DNA of 64,000 nucleotides from Bacillota bacterium (GCA_023386495.1 JAEWJS010000164.1:1-64000), one strand, 5' to 3'; positions 33,938-42,639 are shown, counted from the stretch's first letter. Notes: generated by a model not told the origin, from the letters alone. Program-made: numbers and translations.

Positions 33938-34999
33938 CTAGAGATTGCTGATTACTATTGCTCCGATGACTAAGATGACAATCACGAGACAGCCTAAGCA
34001 TGAAAGGATCGTTTTAATTTGTTCTGAATAAAAGTAAGCTACGAATCCTGCAATTATACCAACAATTGGTGTTGCAATAATTGACATTATAATACCAATT
34101 ATAATCGCTAAAAGGATAGAACGTTTCGGTCGCTCCTCCTCGCCTTCGGTGGCTGAGGCCGCAACAGTATGTCCAGAGGAATATCCCCCGATTGAAGCGG
34201 CTGAGGGCGCCGATTGAATCTGTGCAGTCCGGGTTTCTACGAAAGCGATGACTTCAGGATCATCGTATAGATTCAGATCATTGATTAATTGAAGAAGCGG
34301 TTGATTAAATGGATGCGATAGCTCGAACTCCTCTAATGTCCCAACAAGGACCACAAGAACAGACTCACGATTCCTATTTGACGATGCTAGCTTTTTGATT
34401 TGGCGCTCTGCCATTTGAAACAGTTCATCCTCTTGGACGTAATAACCAATGAAAAATAAATCAACTAGTACATCTAAATCTTGTAGATCAAGCTCCTTCT
34501 TTCGCTCAATATAAGTAGTTAACGATTGAATCGATTCCCGAATACGTTCCAGCTGAAAACAAGTTCTACACAACCGGACCGCGTACACTGGATCATCCGG
34601 GTAGAGGCTCTTTAATCGTTCCCAATAGGGCAAGGCTTCGGAGTGGAGTTCCTGGAGGTCGTATAACGCGCCTAACAGGAACAGAACCGAGTCATCATTC
34701 GGATCCTCTTTCTCTAGACCATCAAGCAATATTCTAGCCTGCGCATAGTCTCCTTGCTTCATATAGCTTTGGGCCTGATTCAACTGGGATTCGTGCCTGT
34801 TTCCGCTGCGCAGCCTTTTGTCGTAGTCCGCGCGCTCCTTCGCCTTACTCAATACTTCGTATGCTTTTCGTATTAACTGAAACTGTTCAGGGTGCGATTC
34901 ATTGGAATATTGTCTAATCTTCTGTGCGTATGCCCGTTTTATTTCAGCAGGCGTCGCGCTCGGAATCAATCCGAGTATGTCGTAGTAATTCTCGATCAC
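33938..34999 (-). CDS. Membrane-anchored J-like/TPR protein, HPD motif lost
   Basis: 353 residues, GTG start. A J-like domain (MIENYYDILGLIPSATPAEIKRAYAQKIRQY) has Ser-Asn-Glu (32-34) in place of HPD, followed by FQLIRKAYEVLSKAKERADYD. TPR-like helices (AQSYMKQGDYAQARILLDGL, ALYDLQELHSEALPYWERLK) run to about 200. A basic/Ser-rich linker and two closely spaced hydrophobic helices (about 293-318 and 330-352) put the protein in the membrane with the J and TPR parts in the cytoplasm. It starts six bases after the TPR gene stop. It likely brings the Hsp70 partner to the membrane, but a standard J-protein mechanism is doubtful without His-Pro-Asp. Confidence 0.8.
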   Translation of the reverse strand: MIENYYDILGLIPSATPAEIKRAYAQKIRQYSNESHPEQFQLIRKAYEVLSKAKERADYDKRLRSGNRHESQLNQAQSYMKQGDYAQARILLDGLEKEDPNDDSVLFLLGALYDLQELHSEALPYWERLKSLYPDDPVYAVRLCRTCFQLERIRESIQSLTTYIERKKELDLQDLDVLVDLFFIGYYVQEDELFQMAERQIKKLASSNRNRESVLVVLVGTLEEFELSHPFNQPLLQLINDLNLYDDPEVIAFVETRTAQIQSAPSAASIGGYSSGHTVAASATEGEEERPKRSILLAIIIGIIMSIIATPIVGIIAGFVAYFYSEQIKTILSCLGCLVIVILVIGAIVISNL

Positions 35000-35005
35000 A
35001 AGCCT

Positions 35006-36325
35006 TCACTCCAGTTCCAGTGCAGTAATAATGGAATCTGCCCGCTTACCAGTCCAATCGGTGCCATATTCATTTCGTAGCTTTTGGTAATAAAAAGTTG
35101 CATCATTAGTTCTACCATCTTCCATCAATGACGTTGCTTCCTGCAACATCAGATCATCAAGGTAGGGCGATTCCTGATAGACTAGCATGCCCGCTGAGCC
35201 TGCCCGTTCAATAAACTGTTGTCGGAGCGACCTAGCTTCTTCATTCCGCAGAATCTGCTCGAGAGCTTGAATCAGATAATACAAGGCGTCATCGGAATAA
35301 TACGCAACAATCCCTTGTTCAAGAGATAATTCGAATGAATGAACAGCTTTCTCGTATTCCCCTTGTCTGTTGAAGCTCATCGCCTTGCGATATGCGTTAA
35401 GCGAGGCCGCTTCTCTGGCGCTCTCAACACTGCCAATCGCAGCTTCGATAGTTTCGGTTAAATGATTGGACTGTCCTTCTAACTGATTGCCTCGATCCTC
35501 TGCTGCAGTAAGTTGCTCTAAGATGGCTGTCTTCTCTGTCCGAAGTTTTTCCAGCTCTGCTTCCAAGACTTCAAGAGTCTCCAACTTTCCGTATGAGTTG
35601 GCACCTTCGCTGTTAATAGACATTTCCGCTACAGGCTGATCAACATCCGCACTGGAGTACTTAGGAAATTGTCCAGAAAACAATAGAAAAAGACCGATAG
35701 TTGCTACAGTCGCGAATGTTGCTGCAGACATCGCAGCGCGTCTTGGTGTCCACGAACCGAGTGGCCGGTTCTTACTAACTGTGCCTGACTCCAGTCCCAG
35801 TGTGTTAATTGTGTTGCGTAGTCTAACGGCAAATGGCATGATTTTAGCATGCTGTTGGCAATACATTGGCGCTTCAGCAAGCACATTAGCAGCCGCTGTG
35901 AGTTGACGGCTGCTGGCTAACATAAGCATATACCCGTAATAATAATCCACCGGTAATCGAACATGTTTGCCGGTTTCAAAGAGCTGCTTAAACAGTTCTT
36001 CCGATTGTGAATAAGATTGACGGCCAGCCTCAGTCAACGCAGCCAAATAGAGCTGCTGCAGCCGGCTGTATATTGGCAGTACAGCTTCGGTGAATTTTCG
36101 CTTTTCTTCGAATTCCTGCAGTTCCTCTGCCGGAACGAGTTTCCATATACTTAGCGCTTGGCTCGGCTTCCCTAGACCAAGCTTGATAGCCCCAAAAGCA
36201 CGAAGCATATTCGTTGCTCTAACCCCCCGCTTATACAGATCGGTAAGTAAGCGTTCTGCTTCGTCCAGTCTTTCATCAGCAGCATAACGAAGCGCCTGCC
36301 GATATATTTCAGATTGTGTTTGCAA
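35006..36325 (-). CDS. TPR protein with central transmembrane helix and coiled coil
   Basis: About 439 residues. The N-terminal helical/TPR part (YRQALRYAADERLDEAERLLTDLYKRG) is followed by one membrane helix (SAATFATVATIGLFLLFSG). Then come a coiled coil rich in Glu/Leu (YGKLETLEVLEAELEKLRTEKTAILEQLT) and C-terminal TPRs (AYRKAMSFNRQGEYEKAVHSFELSL). One half is therefore cytoplasmic and the other outside, if the helix is single. The start is taken as the TTG at 36325, eight bases after AAAGGGG; a frame start at 36346 overlaps dnaK. It is the fourth gene of the operon. No enzymatic motif is present; a scaffold role is inferred. Confidence 0.72.
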   Translation of the reverse strand: MQTQSEIYRQALRYAADERLDEAERLLTDLYKRGVRATNMLRAFGAIKLGLGKPSQALSIWKLVPAEELQEFEEKRKFTEAVLPIYSRLQQLYLAALTEAGRQSYSQSEELFKQLFETGKHVRLPVDYYYGYMLMLASSRQLTAAANVLAEAPMYCQQHAKIMPFAVRLRNTINTLGLESGTVSKNRPLGSWTPRRAAMSAATFATVATIGLFLLFSGQFPKYSSADVDQPVAEMSINSEGANSYGKLETLEVLEAELEKLRTEKTAILEQLTAAEDRGNQLEGQSNHLTETIEAAIGSVESAREAASLNAYRKAMSFNRQGEYEKAVHSFELSLEQGIVAYYSDDALYYLIQALEQILRNEEARSLRQQFIERAGSAGMLVYQESPYLDDLMLQEATSLMEDGRTNDATFYYQKLRNEYGTDWTGKRADSIITALELE

Positions 36326-36338
36326 TTGCACTGCCCCT

Positions 36339-38069
36339 TTAAACAAGTTCGATCAGAAGATCCGTTAGCTCTTCCTCCAGCCGCTTCACCTGTTGCACAT
36401 CGTTTATACTAAGCGCCTGTTTAAGTTGAGTAAGCAACCGTTCAATCTTGGATTTGTTCGCAAAATCGACCTCATCCATTACCTTTTCCGCGCGGTAAAT
36501 GACTGCCTTTACGTCTTTATACATGTCGGACTGTTCCCAGCCTTGCTCCAATCTTTCTTTGGCAGCGGCAACTTCTTCCTCTGACATACCCGTCGGATTC
36601 GTAATAACCATTTGAATGCTTTTGCCCGTGCTGAGAACTTTCGCTCCGACTTGCAGGATGCCATTGATATCGTAATGAAACTTTATTTCAATTTCTTCCT
36701 CACCAGCAGGCATTGCAGGTATTCCAGTTAATAGTTGACCTTGAAGAAAGATATTGCGTTCTGCGTATGGATCATCACCCTGATACACCTTGACTTCAAC
36801 CTCAGTCTGATTATCGACTGCGGTATAATAAGTTTTTGTTTCCGTGACCGGAATTGTGCTGTTTCTTGTAATAATCGGATCGAAGAATCCTGGTACGGCT
36901 TGTCCGCCAATCATTCTTATGATATCTGTACCAAGTGTGTATGGACATACATCCGTCACCATCATCCCGGTCGAGGAATCAATCGCTCCACTTTTTATGC
37001 CCGCCTGTATGGCTGCTCCTAGCGCGACAGCTTCATCCGGATTAATGTCCTTCCGTGGCGCCTTGCCGAACTTCTTCGTAACCAGCTCTTGAATAAGAGG
37101 GATACGTGTAGAGCCCCCGACCAGGATAACCTGATCTATGTCTACACTTTCAAGACCTGCGTCCTGTAGCGCCTTTTCGACCTCGAGCAAGGTTGACTCT
37201 GCCATCTCTCGGACGAGCCTTTCGAATTGCGTTCTTGTAATTTCTTCTTCAATAGATACCGGAACGCCGTCTTTCATAGTTATGTACGGAAGCATCAGCC
37301 TCGCAGACACTTGACTTGATAACTGCTTTTTGACTAGCTCGGCCTGTTCTTTAATACGATATCGAATTTTCGCGGATTCCAGAGGTGATGGCGTCTCTAG
37401 AAGATCAATTTGCTTCTCCGCTTTCACTTTTGCTATCAACCAATCCGTAATGACATTGTCAAAATCCATTCCGCCCAGTTGATTGTTCCCTGCACTTGCC
37501 TTAACTTCAAGCACACCCTCAAACAATTCCACGACGGATACGTCGAAGGTACCGCCCCCAAAGTCATAAATTAAAATATGTTCTTCCTTTTCCATGTTCT
37601 CCAAGCCGTAAGCAATAGCAGCCGCGGTCGGTTCATTCAGTATTCTTTCAACCTTCAATCCCGCAAGCTCCCCGGCCTTCTTCGTTGCAATACGTTGAGC
37701 GTCGGAGAAATAAGCCGGGACTGTAATAACGGCTTCCGTGACCTTTTCGCCAATGCGCTGTTCCGCCCATTTTTTTAGTTCTCTCAGGATCATTGCCGAT
37801 ATTTCCTCAGGTCGATACGCCTGACCCGCAAGCTGCACCACTTCGTCCGTTCCCATCAGGCGTTTAACCTCGACTGCAACTCGGTCTGGGATGCTAGTAA
37901 GTGCTCCTTTGGCATTACTACCAACCGACGTCAATCCATTCAACTCTATAGAAACGGCGGAAGGCGTTGTTCTGTCGCCGTTTTCGTTCTCAATAATAAC
38001 CGGCCTAGCACCTTTCATATATGCTATAGCCGAGTTTGTCGTGCCAAGGTCAATTCCAATGACCGCCAT
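36339..38069 (-). CDS. Hsp70 family chaperone (DnaK paralogue)
   Basis: About 576 residues. A full nucleotide-binding domain is present: IGIDLGTTNSAIAYM (phosphate 1), ILIYDFGGGTFDVSVVELF (phosphate 2), LNEPTAAAIAYG, and VILVGGSTRIPLIQ (adenosine). Also present are a beta substrate-binding domain (DVCPYTLGTDIIRMIGG ... RNSTIPVTETKTYYTAVDNQTEVEVKVYQG) and a short helical lid of about 80 residues, without the acidic DnaK tail. The start at 38069 has AAGGAG nine bases upstream. It is not the housekeeping dnaK: the gene is surrounded by TPR/J-like/AAA genes, not hrcA-grpE-dnaK-dnaJ. ATP-dependent folding or remodelling of specific clients is inferred. Confidence 0.9.
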   Translation of the reverse strand: MAVIGIDLGTTNSAIAYMKGARPVIIENENGDRTTPSAVSIELNGLTSVGSNAKGALTSIPDRVAVEVKRLMGTDEVVQLAGQAYRPEEISAMILRELKKWAEQRIGEKVTEAVITVPAYFSDAQRIATKKAGELAGLKVERILNEPTAAAIAYGLENMEKEEHILIYDFGGGTFDVSVVELFEGVLEVKASAGNNQLGGMDFDNVITDWLIAKVKAEKQIDLLETPSPLESAKIRYRIKEQAELVKKQLSSQVSARLMLPYITMKDGVPVSIEEEITRTQFERLVREMAESTLLEVEKALQDAGLESVDIDQVILVGGSTRIPLIQELVTKKFGKAPRKDINPDEAVALGAAIQAGIKSGAIDSSTGMMVTDVCPYTLGTDIIRMIGGQAVPGFFDPIITRNSTIPVTETKTYYTAVDNQTEVEVKVYQGDDPYAERNIFLQGQLLTGIPAMPAGEEEIEIKFHYDINGILQVGAKVLSTGKSIQMVITNPTGMSEEEVAAAKERLEQGWEQSDMYKDVKAVIYRAEKVMDEVDFANKSKIERLLTQLKQALSINDVQQVKRLEEELTDLLIELV

Positions 38070-38090
38070 ATTCACACATCTCCTTATCAT

Positions 38091-38912
38091 CTACAAGACT
38101 GTAATGACCCTTGCTCTACGTATCACTTTGCCATTGTCACGAATTCTAAATCCTCGTTGAACGACTGTATGGACTGCGTACTTCGCAAGATCTCCATTGA
38201 GTTGTTCCTCGGGCAAAGTTCCAATTCCCTCCATAATTTGACCATCAAACAACAGACCTTCCACATTAATCTCTTCCAGGCCATAATCACTTAGTTTATT
38301 AAGCCCTTGCTTAATAACTCCCTCAAGACCCGACACCCAAGTCTCCCCTTTATCCGATACCGTTTGATAGACAAGATCGAGTAGATCAAAAATCTCAAGT
38401 ACGAGTAGATATAATTGCTTTTGCTGTCTTTCATATTTAGATGTAATATCTTCCGTTTCGGAAGAAACACCCCCGATCCGTTCTCCTATCACCTCCAGTT
38501 TTTCCGACAATTCTTGAATCAGCTTAAAATTAAGCCGCTCTCCGCGTTTCATCATACTGCTGATTTCCTCCACAATTGCTGCAGCCTTAGAGTCCGTTTG
38601 TTCCAGCTCCAGAGATTCTTCGTCGCTGAAGTTGCATTCCGCCAATCTCTTAAGCTCTTCATCACAAAAGGTTAAAAACTCCGTGTCCATCGGCAATTCC
38701 TTTCCGCTTAGCAAAACTGCAAAGCTCGAGAATTTGTATTTCATAGCAGTTCTTACAGTAACAAAGAGCTCTCTCGAATAACCGTCCTTCTCAAGTTCAT
38801 AGTAAACAGCTGGCAGTGAGCAAACATAGAAGTGACGATAGATGCTCATGACTTCAACAATCGTACCAGATACCGAAGCGGACTCCACGAATTCCTTCCA
38901 ACGGGCCAACAT
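38091..38912 (-). CDS. GrpE-like nucleotide exchange factor with extended N-terminus
   Basis: 273 residues. The C-terminal 60 residues match the GrpE beta-wing: DYGLEEINVEGLLFDGQIMEGIGTLP, then YAVHTVVQRGFRIRDNGKVIRRARVITVL. Before it a long helix (IVEEISSMMKRGERLNFKLIQELSEKLEVIGE, about 110-175) resembles the GrpE stalk coiled coil. The N-terminal 100 residues are not part of ordinary GrpE (usual length 180-200 residues) and carry no known motif. It probably exchanges nucleotide on the Hsp70 encoded next. It follows the AAA gene by two bases. Confidence 0.78.
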   Translation of the reverse strand: MLARWKEFVESASVSGTIVEVMSIYRHFYVCSLPAVYYELEKDGYSRELFVTVRTAMKYKFSSFAVLLSGKELPMDTEFLTFCDEELKRLAECNFSDEESLELEQTDSKAAAIVEEISSMMKRGERLNFKLIQELSEKLEVIGERIGGVSSETEDITSKYERQQKQLYLLVLEIFDLLDLVYQTVSDKGETWVSGLEGVIKQGLNKLSDYGLEEINVEGLLFDGQIMEGIGTLPEEQLNGDLAKYAVHTVVQRGFRIRDNGKVIRRARVITVL

Positions 38913-38914
38913 CG

Positions 38915-40366
38915 CTAATACTCCCTTGATAACATCGAGGTGTGTATCGGCGCTTGCATCATGTCCTGCTCCACAGCTTTAATAATCGTTTCATCAATAA
39001 CATCCAAATTGGATATTTTGCTATCACTCTGCTGGACTACATAGGATGCTTTATCTAATATCGCTTCCTCCAGCAGATTTCTTACCAGTCTGCCGTTACC
39101 ATGTCTTTCGGGATTTTTGATGACCTGATCCTTTAGTAGTCGTCTAAAAATTACTTTGGCACCATCCGTCATTCGGAACTGCTTCTTCTGAAGTAGAGCA
39201 TCCGAGATCTGCATCAGCTCAGGAATGGTGTAATCGGGGAAATGTATTTGATTATTAAACCTGGAATGAAGACCTGGGTTGGATTTCAGGAAATGCTTCA
39301 TTTCCGCAGGATATCCGGCAAGCACGACAACAAACTCACCCCGCTTGTCCTCCATTGCCTTCACGATCGTATCGACTGCCTCAATTCCGAAGTCATTTCC
39401 ATCACTACGTGTTAGTGCATAAGCTTCATCAATGAACAGAACGCCCCCAATTGCCTCCTTTATTCTTTCGGAGGTTTTCACAGCTGTCTGTCCAACATAT
39501 TCCGCCACCAATTGTGAACGATCAACTTCAACAATATGCCCCTTCTTCAATACGCCGAGTGCTCGGAATAACTCCGCTAACAGCCGAGCTACCGTTGTCT
39601 TGCCGGTGCCGGGATTACCGCTAAATACCATGTGAAGTGAGATCGGCTCTTGTTTATACCCCTGCTCCCTACGCATTCGGTCGAATACTATCCAGTTGGA
39701 AATTTCACTCATTTTCTGTTTCACTGAAGCAAGGCCTATCAGACTAGCAATCTCGCTGCGGATCTGTTCCATAGTGCGCTGATTCTCCATGATGCCGAAG
39801 TCTACTGGGTATAGCTCGCTCAACTTAATCTCCATCTGATCCAGCCAGCCCATCATATGCAGATATGGATCATCCGGCCCAATTATACTTGCGTAGGCTT
39901 GCATGGAAAAGCGCGCACGCCGAATGGCAGCTATAGCTTCGTAAAGATTCGTTTTTGCAAAGTAACGCATGTTGTCCTCAATGCTCTTGTCTACGAGCAA
40001 GGAGCAGTTAGCCAATGTTAGATGTGCGAGCTTCATATGTATCGCAGGATCATCTGACGAGAAGCTTAGAGAAGCTTCGAGCTCCCTCTCTGCCTCTTGA
40101 GAACGGCCGCTCTGCACAAGCCGGTCTGCCAGCTTATGATGCCAGCCAGCCATTTGATTACGGCAACTCTGCCATGCTCTCAAGCCCTGGCTGCGTTCCT
40201 GTTCCTCCTGTGCGCCTTCAAAAAAAGACTCGATCTTTTGTAAGCATCGAGAAGCTCGTAGGAAATGGAACTTAATCATGCCCTCATTCCATAACTCCAA
40301 CGATGATCGAACATCCTCTGCTATCTCCTCGAAGGATTCAATGAGCAGAATCAGCCTTTGCTTCAT
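38915..40366 (-). CDS. AAA+ ATPase of the CbbX/SpoVK (CfxQ) type with TPR-like N-terminus
   Basis: 483 residues. The N-terminal half (1-190) is helical and TPR-like. The AAA core then follows the CbxX/CfqX family: IASLIGLASVKQKMSEI, Walker A GNPGTGKT (250-257), VGQTAVKTSERIKEAIGG, Walker B VLFIDEAYAL (309-318), sensor VVVLAGY and the arginine-finger region NPGLHSRFNN. The small lid domain has NGRLVRNLLEEAI. Family members (Rubisco activase CbbX, SpoVK, EccA of type VII secretion) are protein-remodelling hexamers. First gene of the operon; GGCGGAG precedes the ATG. Confidence 0.88.
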   Translation of the reverse strand: MKQRLILLIESFEEIAEDVRSSLELWNEGMIKFHFLRASRCLQKIESFFEGAQEEQERSQGLRAWQSCRNQMAGWHHKLADRLVQSGRSQEAERELEASLSFSSDDPAIHMKLAHLTLANCSLLVDKSIEDNMRYFAKTNLYEAIAAIRRARFSMQAYASIIGPDDPYLHMMGWLDQMEIKLSELYPVDFGIMENQRTMEQIRSEIASLIGLASVKQKMSEISNWIVFDRMRREQGYKQEPISLHMVFSGNPGTGKTTVARLLAELFRALGVLKKGHIVEVDRSQLVAEYVGQTAVKTSERIKEAIGGVLFIDEAYALTRSDGNDFGIEAVDTIVKAMEDKRGEFVVVLAGYPAEMKHFLKSNPGLHSRFNNQIHFPDYTIPELMQISDALLQKKQFRMTDGAKVIFRRLLKDQVIKNPERHGNGRLVRNLLEEAILDKASYVVQQSDSKISNLDVIDETIIKAVEQDMMQAPIHTSMLSREY

Positions 40367-40380
40367 AGGTCTCCGCCCTT

Positions 40381-40416
40381 ACAATTCGACATAATTCCCT
40401 ATGGACAATTCGACAT
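40381..40416 (-). promoter_or_regulatory. Direct repeat upstream of the chaperone operon
   Basis: ATGTCGAATTGT (minus strand) occurs twice, at 40405-40416 and 40381-40392, 24 bases apart, just upstream of the AAA gene start. No CIRCE element (TTAGCACTC-N9-GAGTGCTAA) is visible, so HrcA control is unlikely. An AT-rich stretch (40430-40500) upstream probably contains the promoter, but no clear -35/-10 pair can be chosen. Confidence 0.5.
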
Positions 40417-40756
40417 TTAGGATATAATCCCTGCAATACTATTATTTTAGTTTAAAAAGTAGTAATAAAAAATATTTAGAGTTTCATAATAATTCCACTA
40501 TAGATCCTTTGGACCAGGTACTCGGGGCTCATGCCTCCATTCGTGTCACATAGCTACTGTTTTTAAACATGAGATTATAAACAAAATGGACTCCGAGATG
40601 AGACTATCGGAATCACTAACGTTTGTTGTATGTATTCATTCGCAACTAGATGATTATATCTACGCGATAGTGATTCCAACTGCCGTGATAACTCACAGAC
40701 GGAATTCTCTTGTAGAGTTCTGGGATTGAAAGTATAAATGGCGTAAGAAGATAGAA
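40417..40756. other. AT-rich gap upstream of the operon
   Basis: About 340 bases with no supported gene. It is notably AT-rich between 40430 and 40500. A minus-strand frame of about 80 codons (40575-40820) overlaps the phosphoesterase end and has no ribosome site or family resemblance. Confidence 0.45.
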
Positions 40757-40790
40757 GAAGCAGATGGCTCTTGTCGAGGCCATCTGCTTC
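40757..40790 (-). terminator. Terminator of the serC-phosphoesterase unit
   Basis: A perfect 12-bp stem (40757-40768 with 40779-40790, 10-base loop), followed on the minus strand by a T-rich stretch (TATCTTCTTA). It lies 12 bases past the phosphoesterase stop. Confidence 0.75.
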
Positions 40791-40801
40791 GCTGCTCTTG
40801 C

Positions 40802-41503
40802 TTATGCAGGTACCGCACAAATCTCCATATGATCAGGTCCATAGATGACTAGCGCATTCAACTGCTGACCGTAGGCGCAGCCTCCGTCGATCCCGATCTT
40901 CCCCTCTCCGAACCACACATCCGGCTTGCCGTGCAGCTCGCTCGTCCTCGTATGCCCGAAGATGACGGTCTTCCCCGTTGCGGTCGGCTGCGAGAGGAAC
41001 GGTTCCTTCCTATACAGAAAATCCCGCTTAGGCTGTTCCTTCCAATTGTCCGCATACCTAGGATGAATGCCCGCATGCACATAGATGAAGTGGTCGTCCT
41101 CGTAATAATACGGTAGACCGTTCATGAACGTAAGGTGATCGGCATAGCGGCTGCTTACGACTTGTCGAAAAGCTTCGAGCATTGCGCCCGCACCCGCGTA
41201 ACTCTCCATCGTCTGCTGTCCGCCATGCGTCATGAATTTCTCCGATACTAACGGGTTCTCGGCATTCACGACTTCTACGAATCGTTCATCATGATTGCCC
41301 TGCAGCGCAATCGCGCCATCCTCTCGAACCAGCCGTTTGACCTCCTCGACAACCAGACGGCTGTCAGGACCGCGATCTACGTAATCCCCTAACAAGATGA
41401 GAGAATCTTTATGCGGTTTATAATTAACTTCATTAATCAACTGCAGGAATGGCTTGATGCAACCATGAATGTCGCTGATCACGAGGGTCCGCTTCGTGTA
41501 CAA
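40802..41503 (-). CDS. Metallophosphoesterase, PPP-type (Ap4A hydrolase/protein phosphatase-like)
   Basis: 233 residues. Metal motifs are SDIHGC (Asp11, His13), GDYVDRGPDS, GNHDERF, IYVHAGI and FGHTRT, as in bacterial PPP phosphatases that dephosphorylate proteins or cleave diadenosine tetraphosphate. The start appears to be a TTG behind AGGATAGG. It follows serC by six bases, so it is expressed with it. A link to serine metabolism is not known; the pairing may be incidental. Confidence 0.82.
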   Translation of the reverse strand: MYTKRTLVISDIHGCIKPFLQLINEVNYKPHKDSLILLGDYVDRGPDSRLVVEEVKRLVREDGAIALQGNHDERFVEVVNAENPLVSEKFMTHGGQQTMESYAGAGAMLEAFRQVVSSRYADHLTFMNGLPYYYEDDHFIYVHAGIHPRYADNWKEQPKRDFLYRKEPFLSQPTATGKTVIFGHTRTSELHGKPDVWFGEGKIGIDGGCAYGQQLNALVIYGPDHMEICAVPA

Positions 41504-41509
41504 GCGCGC

Positions 41510-42601
41510 CTATCCTTTGCGCTTCATGAAGTCCGCCATGAAGTCCGCCAGCGCTTGGCAGGCTTCTCTTGGTACGGCATTGTAGGTCGAAGCCCGTAAT
41601 CCGCCTACGCTGCGATGTCCGGCAAGACCGATGAAGTTAAGCAGCTTCGATTCTTCCAGGAATTCGCGCTCCAGCTCTTCATTCGGCATGCGCCAGGTGA
41701 CATTCATGTCCGAACGATGCTCCGGATGGATGATCCCCTTGTAGAACCCGCCGCTCCCGTCGATCGTATCGTACAGCAGTCCGGCCTTCTCCTGGTTCAG
41801 CTGCTCCATCGCGGCCAAGCCGCCCTGCTTCTTCACCCATTGCAGCATCAGATTCGTCATGTAGATCGCATGAACAGGAGGCGTGTTGTAGAGCGACCGA
41901 TCCTTCACGAACGTCTCGTAGCGCATGATCACCGGAATGTACGTCGCAGCTCGCTGTAACAGTTCGTCCTTGAGGATGACAGCCGTTACGCCTGCAGGAC
42001 CAAGATTCTTCTGCGCACCGGCATAGATCAGCGAGAAGCGGTCGAACGGAAGCGGTCGGCTGAGAATATCGCTCGTCATGTCCGCGAATAGCGGCACGTC
42101 GCCAGTCTCTGGCAGCGCGTTATACCGCGAGCCCTCGATCGTATTGTTCGTCGTAATATGCACATAGGCAGCTTGCTCCGATATTTGAATATCGCCCGAA
42201 TCCGGTATGCGCTGCCAGCCGTCCGCCTTGGAGCTTGCCGCTATATGCGTGCTGCCAATGAACTTCGCTTCTTTGTACGCTTTGTCCGAGAAACTGCCCG
42301 TCAGCACATAGTTCGCTGTCGTGCCCGGCGTCAAGAAATTCATCGGCAGCAGCGCGAATTGCGTGCTTGCGCCTCCGCCCATGAACAGGACGTGGTACTC
42401 GCCTTGCTGGAGACCGAGCAGCTCCAACAGCAGCTGCTGCGTCTCGTCGTTCATCTGCTGCACGTACTTGCTTCTGTGCGACATCTCCATGATGGAGAGT
42501 CCCATCTGCTCGTGGTCCACCAATTGCTGCTGTGCCTCTTCCAGCACCTCCAGCGGCAGCGCCGCCGGTCCGGGGTTGAATACATACGCTCGCTTCGTCA
42601 T
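41510..42601 (-). CDS. serC: Phosphoserine aminotransferase
   Basis: 363 residues. It transfers the amino group from glutamate to 3-phosphohydroxypyruvate in serine synthesis (and acts in pyridoxal-phosphate synthesis in some bacteria). The family start FNPGPAALP, FMGGGASTQF (PLP phosphate binding) and the Schiff-base Lys198 in IYAGAQKNLGPAGVT are present. The start at 42601 has AAGGAGG eight to ten bases upstream; a longer frame to 42643 would cross the T-box terminator. It is controlled by a T-box leader. No serA or serB is seen in this window. Confidence 0.95.
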   Translation of the reverse strand: MTKRAYVFNPGPAALPLEVLEEAQQQLVDHEQMGLSIMEMSHRSKYVQQMNDETQQLLLELLGLQQGEYHVLFMGGGASTQFALLPMNFLTPGTTANYVLTGSFSDKAYKEAKFIGSTHIAASSKADGWQRIPDSGDIQISEQAAYVHITTNNTIEGSRYNALPETGDVPLFADMTSDILSRPLPFDRFSLIYAGAQKNLGPAGVTAVILKDELLQRAATYIPVIMRYETFVKDRSLYNTPPVHAIYMTNLMLQWVKKQGGLAAMEQLNQEKAGLLYDTIDGSGGFYKGIIHPEHRSDMNVTWRMPNEELEREFLEESKLLNFIGLAGHRSVGGLRASTYNAVPREACQALADFMADFMKRKG

Positions 42602-42639
42602 CTCTCGTACTCCTCCTTGAATCGTATGGGTGTATAAAT

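Noticed and set aside
32146..40366. Housekeeping hrcA-grpE-dnaK-dnaJ operon
   Set aside because: No hrcA, no HPD-containing DnaJ with zinc finger, no CIRCE; AAA and TPR genes are inserted, so this is a paralogous system.
40575..40820. 81-codon minus-strand frame between the phosphoesterase and the Hsp70 operon
   Set aside because: Overlaps the phosphoesterase end and the terminator, no ribosome site, no recognisable protein features.
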